This document shows positions 1 to 7,438 of a stretch of 18,635 nucleotides of DNA, in pieces. Origin of the DNA: Desulfobacterales bacterium (GTDB taxonomy: Bacteria; Desulfobacterota; Desulfobacteria; Desulfobacterales; RPRI01); the NCBI GenBank assembly GCA_020052975.1, contig JAGVOC010000197.1:1-18635 (forward strand), written 5' to 3'. Numbering within the stretch: the stretch's first letter is position 1; each line of letters opens with the position of its first letter. The position numbers and the translations under genes are program-made. The notes under the pieces were generated by a model that did not search any database, was not told the DNA's origin, and saw only the letters and a program-made list of their open reading frames with translations.

Positions 1-18
1 AATAGAGCACTTTCTTAA

Positions 19-126
19 TTATATCAATATTATATTCATCTTTTTTCCGAAATATTTAAAAATATTTTCGCGGAAATTAGGGACTTTTGAAATTACCTCT
101 AAAGAATAAATCATTAAAGAAAAAAG
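19..126. other. Non-coding stretch downstream of lptG at the window edge
   Basis: This is the AT-rich tail after the lptG stop codon. It contains one inverted repeat, listed separately, and no convincing gene. A minus-strand frame of 31 codons (114 down to 19) lacks a Shine-Dalgarno sequence and resembles nothing I recognise. There is no hairpin with a following U-run, so I cannot say that transcription of the envelope operon ends here; it may continue past the left edge. Confidence 0.5.
48..70. repeat. AT-rich inverted repeat after lptG
   Basis: The arm CGAAATATTT (48-57) faces AAATATTTTCG (60-70) across a two-base loop, with one bulged T. In the direction of lptG transcription the stem is followed by A residues rather than U residues, so it does not meet the pattern of an intrinsic terminator. 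It could be an mRNA 3'-end stabilising hairpin or chance structure in AT-rich DNA. Confidence 0.35.
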
Positions 127-1188
127 CTAATCGGCATTAAGAAGCGTAATAATACCAAAACATAAAAACAAAAGATTCGGAATCAAAGCGGCAAGCAGAG
201 GATTAAGCATCCCCCCCCCTCCAAGTGACAGACAGAAGCTGTAAAATACCCAGTATAAAAAAGCTGTTCCTATTCCGTAGACTATATTTACTGGCAGACT
301 TTCTTTAGAACTTATTCTTAGCGATATGCCCGTACCTACAATACACATTATTATACAGACAAAGGGAAAAGCGATTTTGGAATAAAAATCCACTTGGTAT
401 TTTGTTGCATCATATCCTTCAGATTCAATCCTTTTTATATAATTATAAAGCTCTATTATACTCATTGTCTCAGATTTAACGGCGACTCTTCCCAGTTCAT
501 CAGGAGAAAAATCGAGCTTAACAACAAGTTCCTTATGAAAATAAATCCTGCCACCTTCATTAAGTTTTTGTTCTAAAGTATCATATAAAAACCAATTTCC
601 TTCTTTAAAAACTCCTTTTTCACTGTCAATTCTTCTTGTCATATTGAAGTTTTTATCAAAATAATTAAGAGTAATCCCCTGTATGGTTTTATTTTTTGAG
701 TTGAAATATCTGATATGAGAAATTGAATAATTCCCCCTGATCCAGATATCTTTCTCTTTCAGGGTTGCAGTTGATTTTTTTTTGGCCTCTTTTGCCCATA
801 TGCTTTCAGCTTTATTCTTTGTTATGGGGACAACTGCTTCGGATAATAAAATAATCACAACAAAGAAAAAAGTGCCAATTCCAAGAATAGACCTTAACAG
901 GTAAAAGATACTAACACCGCTGCTTTTTAATGCCACAATCTCATTATTCTTGTTCATAAGACCAAAAGTAACAAGAACTGACAATAGAACACAGGCTGGA
1001 ATAAACTCAGCAATAGGCATTTTTGAGATAAAATAAAAGAATGCTTTTGAAAAGGTAAGCCCGGATTCCAGAAAAATATCTGTCTCGTCAAAAAAATCAA
1101 CGATTATATAAATACCTATAATTGTTGCTAATATAATACAAAAATATTTCGCAACTTCCCGCGTTAAGTATCTATCGATTATTGACAT
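127..1188 (-). CDS. lptG: LPS export ABC transporter permease LptG
   Basis: This is the inner-membrane permease of the LptB2FG transporter, which pulls LPS from the outer leaflet of the inner membrane and feeds it to the LptC-LptA bridge. The 353-residue protein has the YjgP/YjgQ family layout: three N-terminal helices (about 12-34, 48-77, 97-119), a soluble periplasmic jellyroll-type region (about 120-270) and three C-terminal helices (about 273-292, 300-320, 330-350). The motif NNEIVALKSSG after helix 2 is the usual coupling region facing the LptB ATPase. The N-terminus (MSIIDRYLTREV, then DFFDETD) is typical of LptG rather than LptF. It lies 23 nt after lptF. No strong Shine-Dalgarno precedes the ATG. 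Two homopolymers lie in the coding strand: A9 encoding Lys136-138 and G9 encoding Gly324-326. LptB, LptC and LptA are not in the window. Confidence 0.93.
   Translation of the reverse strand: MSIIDRYLTREVAKYFCIILATIIGIYIIVDFFDETDIFLESGLTFSKAFFYFISKMPIAEFIPACVLLSVLVTFGLMNKNNEIVALKSSGVSIFYLLRSILGIGTFFFVVIILLSEAVVPITKNKAESIWAKEAKKKSTATLKEKDIWIRGNYSISHIRYFNSKNKTIQGITLNYFDKNFNMTRRIDSEKGVFKEGNWFLYDTLEQKLNEGGRIYFHKELVVKLDFSPDELGRVAVKSETMSIIELYNYIKRIESEGYDATKYQVDFYSKIAFPFVCIIMCIVGTGISLRISSKESLPVNIVYGIGTAFLYWVFYSFCLSLGGGGMLNPLLAALIPNLLFLCFGIITLLNAD
211..219 (-). repeat. G9 homopolymer inside lptG
   Basis: Nine consecutive C on the plus strand (G on the coding strand) lie in an otherwise AT-rich gene. 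They form three successive GGG glycine codons after a GGA, giving Gly323-326 just before the last membrane helix. A one-base slip here would change the final 27 or so residues. Tracts of this kind can be slippage-prone and are also frequent sites of sequencing error. Confidence 0.9.
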
Positions 1189-1211
1189 AAGTGATTTATC
1201 TTTAGTAAAGC

Positions 1212-2396
1212 CTAATTTATTTTGACAAAATGTAATTTAATATACGTCAACAAGTCTGAAAACATAAAAATTCTTACTGGAAGATCTTTGGCTGTTCTAA
1301 TAAGAAGGTAGAAGCCTACACTGCCTATCACGATATTTGGAACCCACATTCCAAGAACGGGGGGATAATAGGCTGTATTCACGAAAACATAACCTATTGA
1401 AAGAAGTAGATAATAAAATAAAAAAAAGGCAAGGCCCACAACCAGTCCGTATGAACGTCTTGAAGATTTAAGTTGGGCACCTAGCGGAAGAGCCAGTATT
1501 CCCAAAACAAAACAAGCAAAAGGAATTGAAAATTTTTTATGAAGTTCAATAAGAGCATTATAATATCTAGAGTTTTTATCTTTGGCATTTATTAAATAAT
1601 AACGAAGTTCTGAAAGAGTCATCTCTTTTTCGTCTTTTTGTACCCACTTTCTTTTAGTGTCTGGAATAGCGCTTTTTAAATCCAGATTAATATCATAAGT
1701 TTCAAAACTTATTGAATTGACCGACTTATTTTTGATACTTACCTGGTTGATTCTTCCGTCAAACATCCTTAACCGGAAAACAAGCTTGTCTTTCTCACTA
1801 ATAAGTACTCCCCTTGGTGCCACAATAGTACTGATTATGTTCTCAGTACGTTTATCTTCGACAAAGACATCTATAAGTTCGCCCTTTTTTAAATTAACTT
1901 CATTCACATAAAGCATTACGTCTTTAAAACTGTCATTGAAAATTCTTTCTTTGAGACCCAGCTCAAGATTTGATGTTGCAACATCCACCGTCAATCTCTT
2001 TATAGAAGTTTTCCCCCATGGCATTCCATAAACAGCTAAAAAAAGAGTAATTATATATCCTATAAGGCAGAATATCAGTACTGGTGGAAGTAATCCGTAA
2101 ATACTGACACCTCCTGTTTTTAATGCAATAATTTCATTATCGCTTGAAAGTCGGAGAAAGGTCAGAAGAACAGACATCATAACCGACATCGGTACCACAA
2201 ACACAAGGAAATAAGGGACAAAATAAATTAACAACAGGATTACTTTAGGCAGGCTTATATTATAGTTTACAACCAGATTGGTTATAAGAAGAATTTTAGC
2301 CATCAGGAAGAGAAAAGTAAAAAAAATAATACTGATTAAAAAAGGAGGAATCATCTCTTTGAATAAGTATTTATTTACAATAGAGTTGATCTTCAT
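1212..2396 (-). CDS. lptF: LPS export ABC transporter permease LptF
   Basis: This is the second permease of the LptB2FG LPS extractor and partner of the lptG product encoded next. The 394-residue protein has the YjgP/YjgQ layout: helices at about 15-37, 50-80 and 98-121, a periplasmic beta-rich domain at about 125-285, then helices at about 289-306, 314-338 and 347-367. The motif SSDNEIIALKTGGVS follows helix 2 and matches the conserved cytoplasmic coupling segment of the family; RRSYGLVVG precedes helix 5. The start ATG overlaps the msbA stop in the arrangement ATGA, so translation is probably coupled to msbA; no good separate ribosome binding site is visible. The tail after the last helix (about 368-394) is hydrophobic and basic, and is somewhat long for the family. 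The LptF assignment over LptG rests on gene order and N-terminal pattern. Confidence 0.92.
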   Translation of the reverse strand: MKINSIVNKYLFKEMIPPFLISIIFFTFLFLMAKILLITNLVVNYNISLPKVILLLIYFVPYFLVFVVPMSVMMSVLLTFLRLSSDNEIIALKTGGVSIYGLLPPVLIFCLIGYIITLFLAVYGMPWGKTSIKRLTVDVATSNLELGLKERIFNDSFKDVMLYVNEVNLKKGELIDVFVEDKRTENIISTIVAPRGVLISEKDKLVFRLRMFDGRINQVSIKNKSVNSISFETYDINLDLKSAIPDTKRKWVQKDEKEMTLSELRYYLINAKDKNSRYYNALIELHKKFSIPFACFVLGILALPLGAQLKSSRRSYGLVVGLAFFLFYYLLLSIGYVFVNTAYYPPVLGMWVPNIVIGSVGFYLLIRTAKDLPVRIFMFSDLLTYIKLHFVKIN

Positions 2397-4156
2397 TTTG
2401 TGTCGCTTGCACCGAACTGCATCTTATAAAGTTTATAATATTCTCCTTCCTTTGCAATGAGTTCTTCGTGTTTCCCTTCCTCAACTATACGACCGTCAAC
2501 AATTACTAATATTCTGTTTGCATATACAATTGTTGATAATCTGTGGGCGATAACAAAAGTTGTTCGTCCCTTCATGAGGTTTTCGAGCGCTTTTTGTACC
2601 AGTCTTTCAGATTCGGTATCGAGCGAAGAGGTGGCTTCATCTAGAATCAAAATGGGCGCATTTTTTATAAGGGCCCGGGCAATACAAATCCGCTGTTTCT
2701 CACCCCCTGAAAGACGGCCTCCCAGTTCTCCGATAATGGTATCGAGTTGATCAGGAAAACCCTGTATAAAATCATAAGCGTATGCCGCCTTTGCGGCCAT
2801 TTCAATCTCTTCCTCCGATGCTTTCAAATTTCCATAAGCTATATTGTTTCTTACAGTATCATTAAAAAGTATGGGCTCCTGTGTCACTATCGCAATCTGA
2901 TCGCGCAAGGAGGATATTGAGGCCTTTCTTATATCAACACCATCTACAAGCAGAGAACCGCTGCTGACATCGTAAAACCTGGGTATAAGGTTAACAAGAG
3001 ATGTCTTACCTCCTCCACTCATGCCAACAAGGGCAATAATCTCTCCGGCTTTTACTTCAAGTTTAATATCTGTTAGTACAGTAACATCCTTATATTTAAA
3101 AGAAACGTGATCAAAGCTTACATTATGGGGGCGGCGTAATAATACCACAGGATTTTCATCCTCTTTGATATCCGATTGCCTTTCTATTATGTCGAATATT
3201 CTGTCTGTTGCGGCAAATCCCTGCTGAAGCTGATTATTAAGCTTGCTGAGTTTCTTTACCGGATCATAAAGCATTACGACAGCAGCAAGGAATGAGACAA
3301 AAGTTCCGGTGGTATAGGTTCCGGAAATCACCCTGTATCCTCCGTACCATATGACAAAGGCTATTCCCAGCCCTCCCAGAAATTCCATTATTGGAGAAGA
3401 AAGCGACTTTGCCCTTACCTCCTTCATTTCAAGCTTAAAAAGCCGGAATGTTTTATCAAAAAAGCGTTTTTTTTCATAAGCCTCCATGCCGAATGCCTTT
3501 ACAATTTTATTTCCGGCAAACGTTTCATGGAGGAAGGAGCTCATATCTGCTATGGCTTCAAGACATTTCCTGCTGACCTTTCTTACCCTTCTCCCAAGCG
3601 CCACAATAGGATAAAAAGCCAGGGGCAAAATAATAAAAGCGAATAATGCGAGTTCCCAGATCTGGGAGAATATGACGATTGTAAGACCGACAATCGTAAA
3701 ACAGTCTCTCACGGAACCGGTGACAACCGAGGAGACCATCGCTTTGATGACATTAACGTCATTTGTGATGCGGGACATCAGGGTTCCCGTCTTTTCTTTA
3801 TGAAAAAACGAAAGCGGCAGATCCTGTATATGATCGTACAGCCGGTTTCGCAGGCGTCTTATGATGTTCTGGCCTACATGGCTCATAAGATATTCCTGGC
3901 CGTATATTCCAAGACCGCGTAAAAAGTAGACTATGATGACGGCGGCAGGAATAAGTCTTAGCATTCTTGCGTTTTTACTGATAAAGACATCATCAAGGGC
4001 GGGCTTGATTAAATATGCCGAAACAGCCGTTGTTCCCGCAACTATGAGAAGACACACTGTAGCCAGAAAAAGCGTAAACCAGCTCTCTTTTATCAGCTTT
4101 ATGAGTTCAAGATATCTTGGTTTAATAAATGATGATGGTATTTTTTTTATATCCAT
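2393..4156 (-). CDS. msbA: Lipid A flippase MsbA, ABC exporter
   Basis: This ATP-driven flippase moves core-lipid A from the inner to the outer leaflet of the inner membrane, supplying LptFG. The 587-residue protein is a half-transporter with a six-helix membrane domain (about 28-300) fused to a nucleotide-binding domain (about 345-580). Walker A is GMSGGGKT (378-385), the Q-loop lies in IVTQEP, the ABC signature is LSGGE (482-486), Walker B is ILILDE (502-507) and the switch histidine is His538 in VIAHRLST. The length matches MsbA (E. coli 582). It is 48 nt after lpxB and overlaps lptF by 4 nt. A generic multidrug exporter of the same fold cannot be excluded by motif alone, but its position between lpxB and lptF makes MsbA by far the best reading. 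Confidence 0.93.
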   Translation of the reverse strand: MDIKKIPSSFIKPRYLELIKLIKESWFTLFLATVCLLIVAGTTAVSAYLIKPALDDVFISKNARMLRLIPAAVIIVYFLRGLGIYGQEYLMSHVGQNIIRRLRNRLYDHIQDLPLSFFHKEKTGTLMSRITNDVNVIKAMVSSVVTGSVRDCFTIVGLTIVIFSQIWELALFAFIILPLAFYPIVALGRRVRKVSRKCLEAIADMSSFLHETFAGNKIVKAFGMEAYEKKRFFDKTFRLFKLEMKEVRAKSLSSPIMEFLGGLGIAFVIWYGGYRVISGTYTTGTFVSFLAAVVMLYDPVKKLSKLNNQLQQGFAATDRIFDIIERQSDIKEDENPVVLLRRPHNVSFDHVSFKYKDVTVLTDIKLEVKAGEIIALVGMSGGGKTSLVNLIPRFYDVSSGSLLVDGVDIRKASISSLRDQIAIVTQEPILFNDTVRNNIAYGNLKASEEEIEMAAKAAYAYDFIQGFPDQLDTIIGELGGRLSGGEKQRICIARALIKNAPILILDEATSSLDTESERLVQKALENLMKGRTTFVIAHRLSTIVYANRILVIVDGRIVEEGKHEELIAKEGEYYKLYKMQFGASDTK

Positions 4157-4204
4157 TGATAAAAACCTGATGTTAACACCGGTAAAATCTTTCCACAGTA
4201 ATCA

Positions 4205-5332
4205 TTACAGCATTCCTATAGCTATATCGGCTACTCGTTCAGAAGCACCTGGGCCTCCTAGGAGATTTCGAATGCAAGCAAGTTCATTTCTCATTGTTTC
4301 AATTGTATTGGAATCTTCCAGAATCCTTAAAATTTCATTTGCTATATTGACAGGCGAAGCTTTTCCCTGAATCAGTTCAGGAACTATTTCTCTTCCGGCA
4401 ATAAGATTAACCAAACCAATACTGCTGACCTTTATTAATATCTTTCCAAGCCCGTAACTTACTGGAGAGACCTTGTAAATTATTACCATAGGAATACCGG
4501 CAATTGCAGCTTCAAGAGTAACCGTTCCGGAGGCTGCTATAACAAGTGAGCACATTTCAAAAACCTGCCTCACATGCTCAGGAACAACTTCGAAATCATT
4601 ACCACTGTGTTCGCTGATTATTTTTTCAACATATTGCCGTTCAACTGTTGGAGCAAGTGATACAACAAACCTTACATTGCCTATTCTTTTTCGAATCAGG
4701 ACGGCGGCCTCAAGCATCACAGGAAGAAGTCTTGCAACCTCCCTGTCACGTGAACCAGGCAAAAGGCCTACCACAGGAATATCTTTCTTTTTTTCGAGCT
4801 CAGCCGGCAAATAATCTCCATCAAGGAGCGGATGACCAACATATGTAACAGGAATCCCATGTTTTCTAAAAAAAGCTTCCTCAAATGGCAAGATTACAGC
4901 TAAATGATTTACAAGTTTTTTAATCTTTTTTACTCTGCCCTGTCTCCATGCCCAAGCTTGAGGACTTATATAATATAAAACAGGTATGCCAAGTTTCTTT
5001 GCTGCGGAGGCGATATTAAGATTGAAATCAGGAAAATCTATCAGTATTAGAAGATCGGGATTAAAGCTCTTTAGAAGCCTTTTTGTTTTGGCCAGTCCCT
5101 TAATAAGATAAAATATCTTGGAGATAGCCTCTGTTATCCCAACCACTGCAAATTTTGAAGAATCAATAACAATTTTGACTCCGGCACTTTTAAGTTCATT
5201 TCCTCCGACACCACAAAAAATGAGTTCATTATTTTTCTTTTTCATAGCTTTTACGAGCCTTGCCCCGTGTATATCTCCCGACGCTTCGCCAGCAATTATC
5301 ATAACACATTTTGGATATAAAGGCTTGCTCAT
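4205..5332 (-). CDS. lpxB: Lipid-A-disaccharide synthase LpxB
   Basis: This GT19 glycosyltransferase joins UDP-2,3-diacylglucosamine to lipid X, giving the beta-1,6 disaccharide 1-phosphate of lipid A. It acts at the cytoplasmic face of the inner membrane. The 375-residue protein has the family landmarks in order: GEASGD (15-20), DFPDFN (99-104, including the conserved Asp region), SPQAWAWRQGR (123-133), LLPGSR (190-195) and ASGTVTLE (267-274). The start at 5332 leaves ten residues before the first beta strand, as in E. coli LpxB. A later ATG (Met11) would cut too close to the GEASGD loop. It begins 4 nt after the oxidoreductase gene, whose product would act upstream of it if that gene is gnnA-like. 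Confidence 0.96.
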   Translation of the reverse strand: MSKPLYPKCVMIIAGEASGDIHGARLVKAMKKKNNELIFCGVGGNELKSAGVKIVIDSSKFAVVGITEAISKIFYLIKGLAKTKRLLKSFNPDLLILIDFPDFNLNIASAAKKLGIPVLYYISPQAWAWRQGRVKKIKKLVNHLAVILPFEEAFFRKHGIPVTYVGHPLLDGDYLPAELEKKKDIPVVGLLPGSRDREVARLLPVMLEAAVLIRKRIGNVRFVVSLAPTVERQYVEKIISEHSGNDFEVVPEHVRQVFEMCSLVIAASGTVTLEAAIAGIPMVIIYKVSPVSYGLGKILIKVSSIGLVNLIAGREIVPELIQGKASPVNIANEILRILEDSNTIETMRNELACIRNLLGGPGASERVADIAIGML

Positions 5333-5336
5333 ATAA

Positions 5337-6296
5337 TCATCGGCCTAAAAGTTGTTTTTTAGAAAAATCAATCTGCTCCATTATGCTTAACGCTACCTTG
5401 AGGGCATCACGTCCAATCTGGCCTGTAACCTCAGGGACCTTTCGCCAGCTTACCGCCTTTACAAAAGCCGATAGCTCATCTCTCAAAGCATCCCCCTTGG
5501 GGAAAGAGAGCTGTTTTATCTCCATACCAGGTATAAGACTGTTTTCCTCATCATTCTTCTTCTTAATAATCGTTATTTCTTGATTTGCAAAATCAACAGA
5601 TATATAAGCATCACGCTGAAAGACTCTCGTTTTCCTCTCGTTTTTTGTTGATATTCTGCTAGCCGTAACATTTGCAACACATCCATTTTCAAACTCAAGA
5701 CGGGTATTCGCGATATCAAGATGACCGGTAATCACAGGAATACCTGCAGCATGAATGCTTTTTATTTCAGATCCGACAAAACTGGATATTATATCAATAT
5801 CATGTATCATAAGATCAAGCACAACGCTGACATCCAAAGAACGGTTCTTGAAAACACTCAACCTATGTGATTCAATAAATCTTGGATTCTTTATTATATC
5901 TTTTAGTGCAAGAATAGCAGGATTAAATCGTTCAAGGTGACCTACCTGTATTATAAGCCCTCTTTCTTCTGAAATGCGTATCAACTCATCGGCTTCCTCA
6001 ATTGTTGTTGTTATAGGCTTTTCGATAAGTACATCTATGTCATTTTCCAGGAAATCCATGCTTATTGAAAAATGTGCCGGAGTAGGCACAACAATACTGA
6101 CAGCATCAACTTTTCCTATCAGATCTCTATGGTCTGTATAAGCATTTGTGTTTATGCTGCGGGATACGCTCTCGGCCTGAAGTCTGTTTATATCTGCTAC
6201 ACCTACAAGCTCAACATCATCCATCTTAGCATATTTTTCAGCATGAAATTTGCCAAGATATCCAGTCCCTACAACACCTAAACGCAGTTTTTTCAT
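5337..6296 (-). CDS. Gfo/Idh/MocA family NAD(P)-dependent oxidoreductase, GnnA-like by position
   Basis: This 319-residue sugar dehydrogenase-type protein has an N-terminal Rossmann fold with GVVGTGYLGKFHA at 7-19. The family catalytic-lysine motif EKP is at 92-94 (Lys93), and DLMIHDID (161-168) carries a histidine at the usual active-site position. The beta-sheet C-terminal domain then runs to about 315. In Acidithiobacillus ferrooxidans, GnnA of this family is encoded between lpxA and lpxB and oxidises the 3-OH of UDP-GlcNAc, which GnnB then transaminates to give 3-amino lipid A. This gene also sits in the lpxA-lpxB interval, but no aminotransferase gene lies in the window. A role in UDP-sugar modification for lipid A is therefore only an inference. 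The start at 6296 has GGAAG six bases upstream. The gene follows a 328-nt non-coding gap, so it may have its own promoter. Confidence 0.85.
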   Translation of the reverse strand: MKKLRLGVVGTGYLGKFHAEKYAKMDDVELVGVADINRLQAESVSRSINTNAYTDHRDLIGKVDAVSIVVPTPAHFSISMDFLENDIDVLIEKPITTTIEEADELIRISEERGLIIQVGHLERFNPAILALKDIIKNPRFIESHRLSVFKNRSLDVSVVLDLMIHDIDIISSFVGSEIKSIHAAGIPVITGHLDIANTRLEFENGCVANVTASRISTKNERKTRVFQRDAYISVDFANQEITIIKKKNDEENSLIPGMEIKQLSFPKGDALRDELSAFVKAVSWRKVPEVTGQIGRDALKVALSIMEQIDFSKKQLLGR

Positions 6297-6457
6297 TTAT
6301 TCTTCCAAAAATATTATTGAACTCGGAACAAGTCCTGTTTCGAACTACATTGAGCGTTTTGGTAAATAGATTTGTTAATCACTGAGCGATAAAAATCACA
6401 AGCTGCTTTATAGCGTTCGCCCGAGTTATTAGATTTAGTGAGGTGGTTAAACAATCC

Positions 6458-6478
6458 AAAAAAACTCACTTAAATGAG
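6458..6478 (-). terminator. Weak intrinsic terminator-like hairpin in the lpxI-oxidoreductase gap
   Basis: On the minus strand, CTCATTTAAGTGAG (6478 down to 6465) can fold into a stem of about five base pairs and is followed immediately by seven U residues (6464-6458). The stem is short and AU-rich, so termination would be partial at best. It would attenuate read-through from lpxI into the oxidoreductase gene. Confidence 0.35.
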
Positions 6479-6519
6479 CATTAATTGGTTTTTACGAGAC
6501 AATCATTATTGAAGCTCCC

Positions 6520-6550
6520 CGCTGCAAGCAGCGATCCGCCTCAGGCGGAT
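6520..6550. repeat. Two abutting GC-rich palindromes (REP-like)
   Basis: CGCTGC-aa-GCAGCG (6520-6533) is directly followed by ATCCGCCT-c-AGGCGGAT (6534-6550). The flanking bases GAA (6511-6513) and TTC (6550-6552) are also complementary. Both palindromes are perfect and stand out as a GC-rich island in AT-rich intergenic DNA. The form recalls repetitive extragenic palindromes, which can stabilise mRNA or bind REP-associated transposases. Only one copy is present in this window, so repeat status is unproven. Confidence 0.6.
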
Positions 6551-6624
6551 TCGACCGTAGGGAATAGTGTCTGTTTCGGTTCAATCAGAGCAAGAGTCCG
6601 CCTTTTCCAAATCATTGATTTTTT

Positions 6625-7434
6625 TTATAAGGATATGGCGATGATACTAATTCCAAATATATCGGCAAGATTCACCATCTCTTCCTTATCAAAAACAACC
6701 GCTTTTTGAGCTTCTACAGCAAGAGTTTTAATACCGGATTCATTCATAGTCTTTATAGTCTGAATCCCAACTGCCGGCATATCGAATCTTGTATCCTGAT
6801 TTGGCTTGCAGACTTTAACAATCACCGCTTCACCATTTCCAAGTTTTCCGCCTCTTCTAATTGTGGCATCAGTGCCATCAATAGCCTCAACGGCAAGAAC
6901 AGAGCCGCCGCACACGACAACGCATTGTCCAACATCAAGGCGGCCGATTTCTTTTGCAATATGCCATCCGATCTCTATATCTGCTTTTTCTGCTCTTGTT
7001 GGTCTTCTCTTTGTCCAACAGCCTTCCTCTGCTACCAGATCCGGAAGCAAAAAAGTGGAAGACCTGATCATGATACCCTCATTTTCAAGCAATTCGGAAA
7101 AAGCACTTAACAGCCCGTCATCATGCGTGTTTTTCATACGTGCAACAAGTGAAATAGCCTTGATGTCAGGCCTTACGTCTGAAAACATTCTGGTCTTTTG
7201 TATTGCACCCAGCATTACAGCTTCTGTTATACTGTTTTTTTTAAAAAAACTGATCAAACGCTTAATCTGCCCAAGATTCATCCATTCAATTGCTTCAACA
7301 TCATCTTTTAATGCGTGATCCGCTTCATTCAAATAAGCCGCAGCATATACCAGAAAACCTTTTTGTTTGGCTTTTCTTGAAAAAAGTATAGGGAACTGTC
7401 CGCTTCCCGCAATTAGTCCAATTTTTTTTGTCAT
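6625..7434 (-). CDS. lpxI: UDP-2,3-diacylglucosamine pyrophosphatase LpxI
   Basis: This enzyme hydrolyses UDP-2,3-diacylglucosamine to lipid X and UMP. It is the non-homologous substitute for LpxH in alpha- and deltaproteobacteria and some other lineages. From the ATG at 7434 the protein has 269 residues. Visible family features are GLIAGSGQFP (6-15), THDDGLL (103-109), AVEAIDGTD (182-190) and RFDMPAVG (216-223). Asp218 of the last motif probably corresponds to the catalytic Asp of the Caulobacter enzyme; that alignment is from memory. The frame stays open upstream to a TTG at 7479, but that would overlap lpxA by about 40 nt, so I chose the ATG 4 nt after the lpxA stop. Shine-Dalgarno support is weak, suggesting coupling to lpxA. 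Presence of lpxI predicts that lpxH is absent from the genome. Confidence 0.94.
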   Translation of the reverse strand: MTKKIGLIAGSGQFPILFSRKAKQKGFLVYAAAYLNEADHALKDDVEAIEWMNLGQIKRLISFFKKNSITEAVMLGAIQKTRMFSDVRPDIKAISLVARMKNTHDDGLLSAFSELLENEGIMIRSSTFLLPDLVAEEGCWTKRRPTRAEKADIEIGWHIAKEIGRLDVGQCVVVCGGSVLAVEAIDGTDATIRRGGKLGNGEAVIVKVCKPNQDTRFDMPAVGIQTIKTMNESGIKTLAVEAQKAVVFDKEEMVNLADIFGISIIAISL

Positions 7435-7438
7435 CAAA

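Larger units (their letters stand above)
6297..6624. other. 328-nt intergenic gap between lpxI and the oxidoreductase gene
   Basis: This is the largest gap in the lipid A cluster and breaks otherwise tight gene packing. I find no coding frame with a start signal or recognisable protein. It holds a GC-rich pair of palindromes (6520-6550) and a small hairpin with a U-run (6458-6478), each listed separately. Between them and the downstream start is AT-rich DNA that could hold a promoter, but I see no clean pair of -35 and -10 boxes. It could be a genuine operon boundary or the relic of an inserted repeat. Confidence 0.6.

Noticed and set aside
48..70. Intrinsic terminator of the envelope operon after lptG
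   Set aside because: The stem is AT-only in its core and is followed by A residues in the transcript; there is no U-run.
19..114. A 31-codon minus-strand frame after lptG
   Set aside because: It has no ribosome binding site and no recognisable motif, and lies over the inverted repeat; it is most likely chance in AT-rich DNA.
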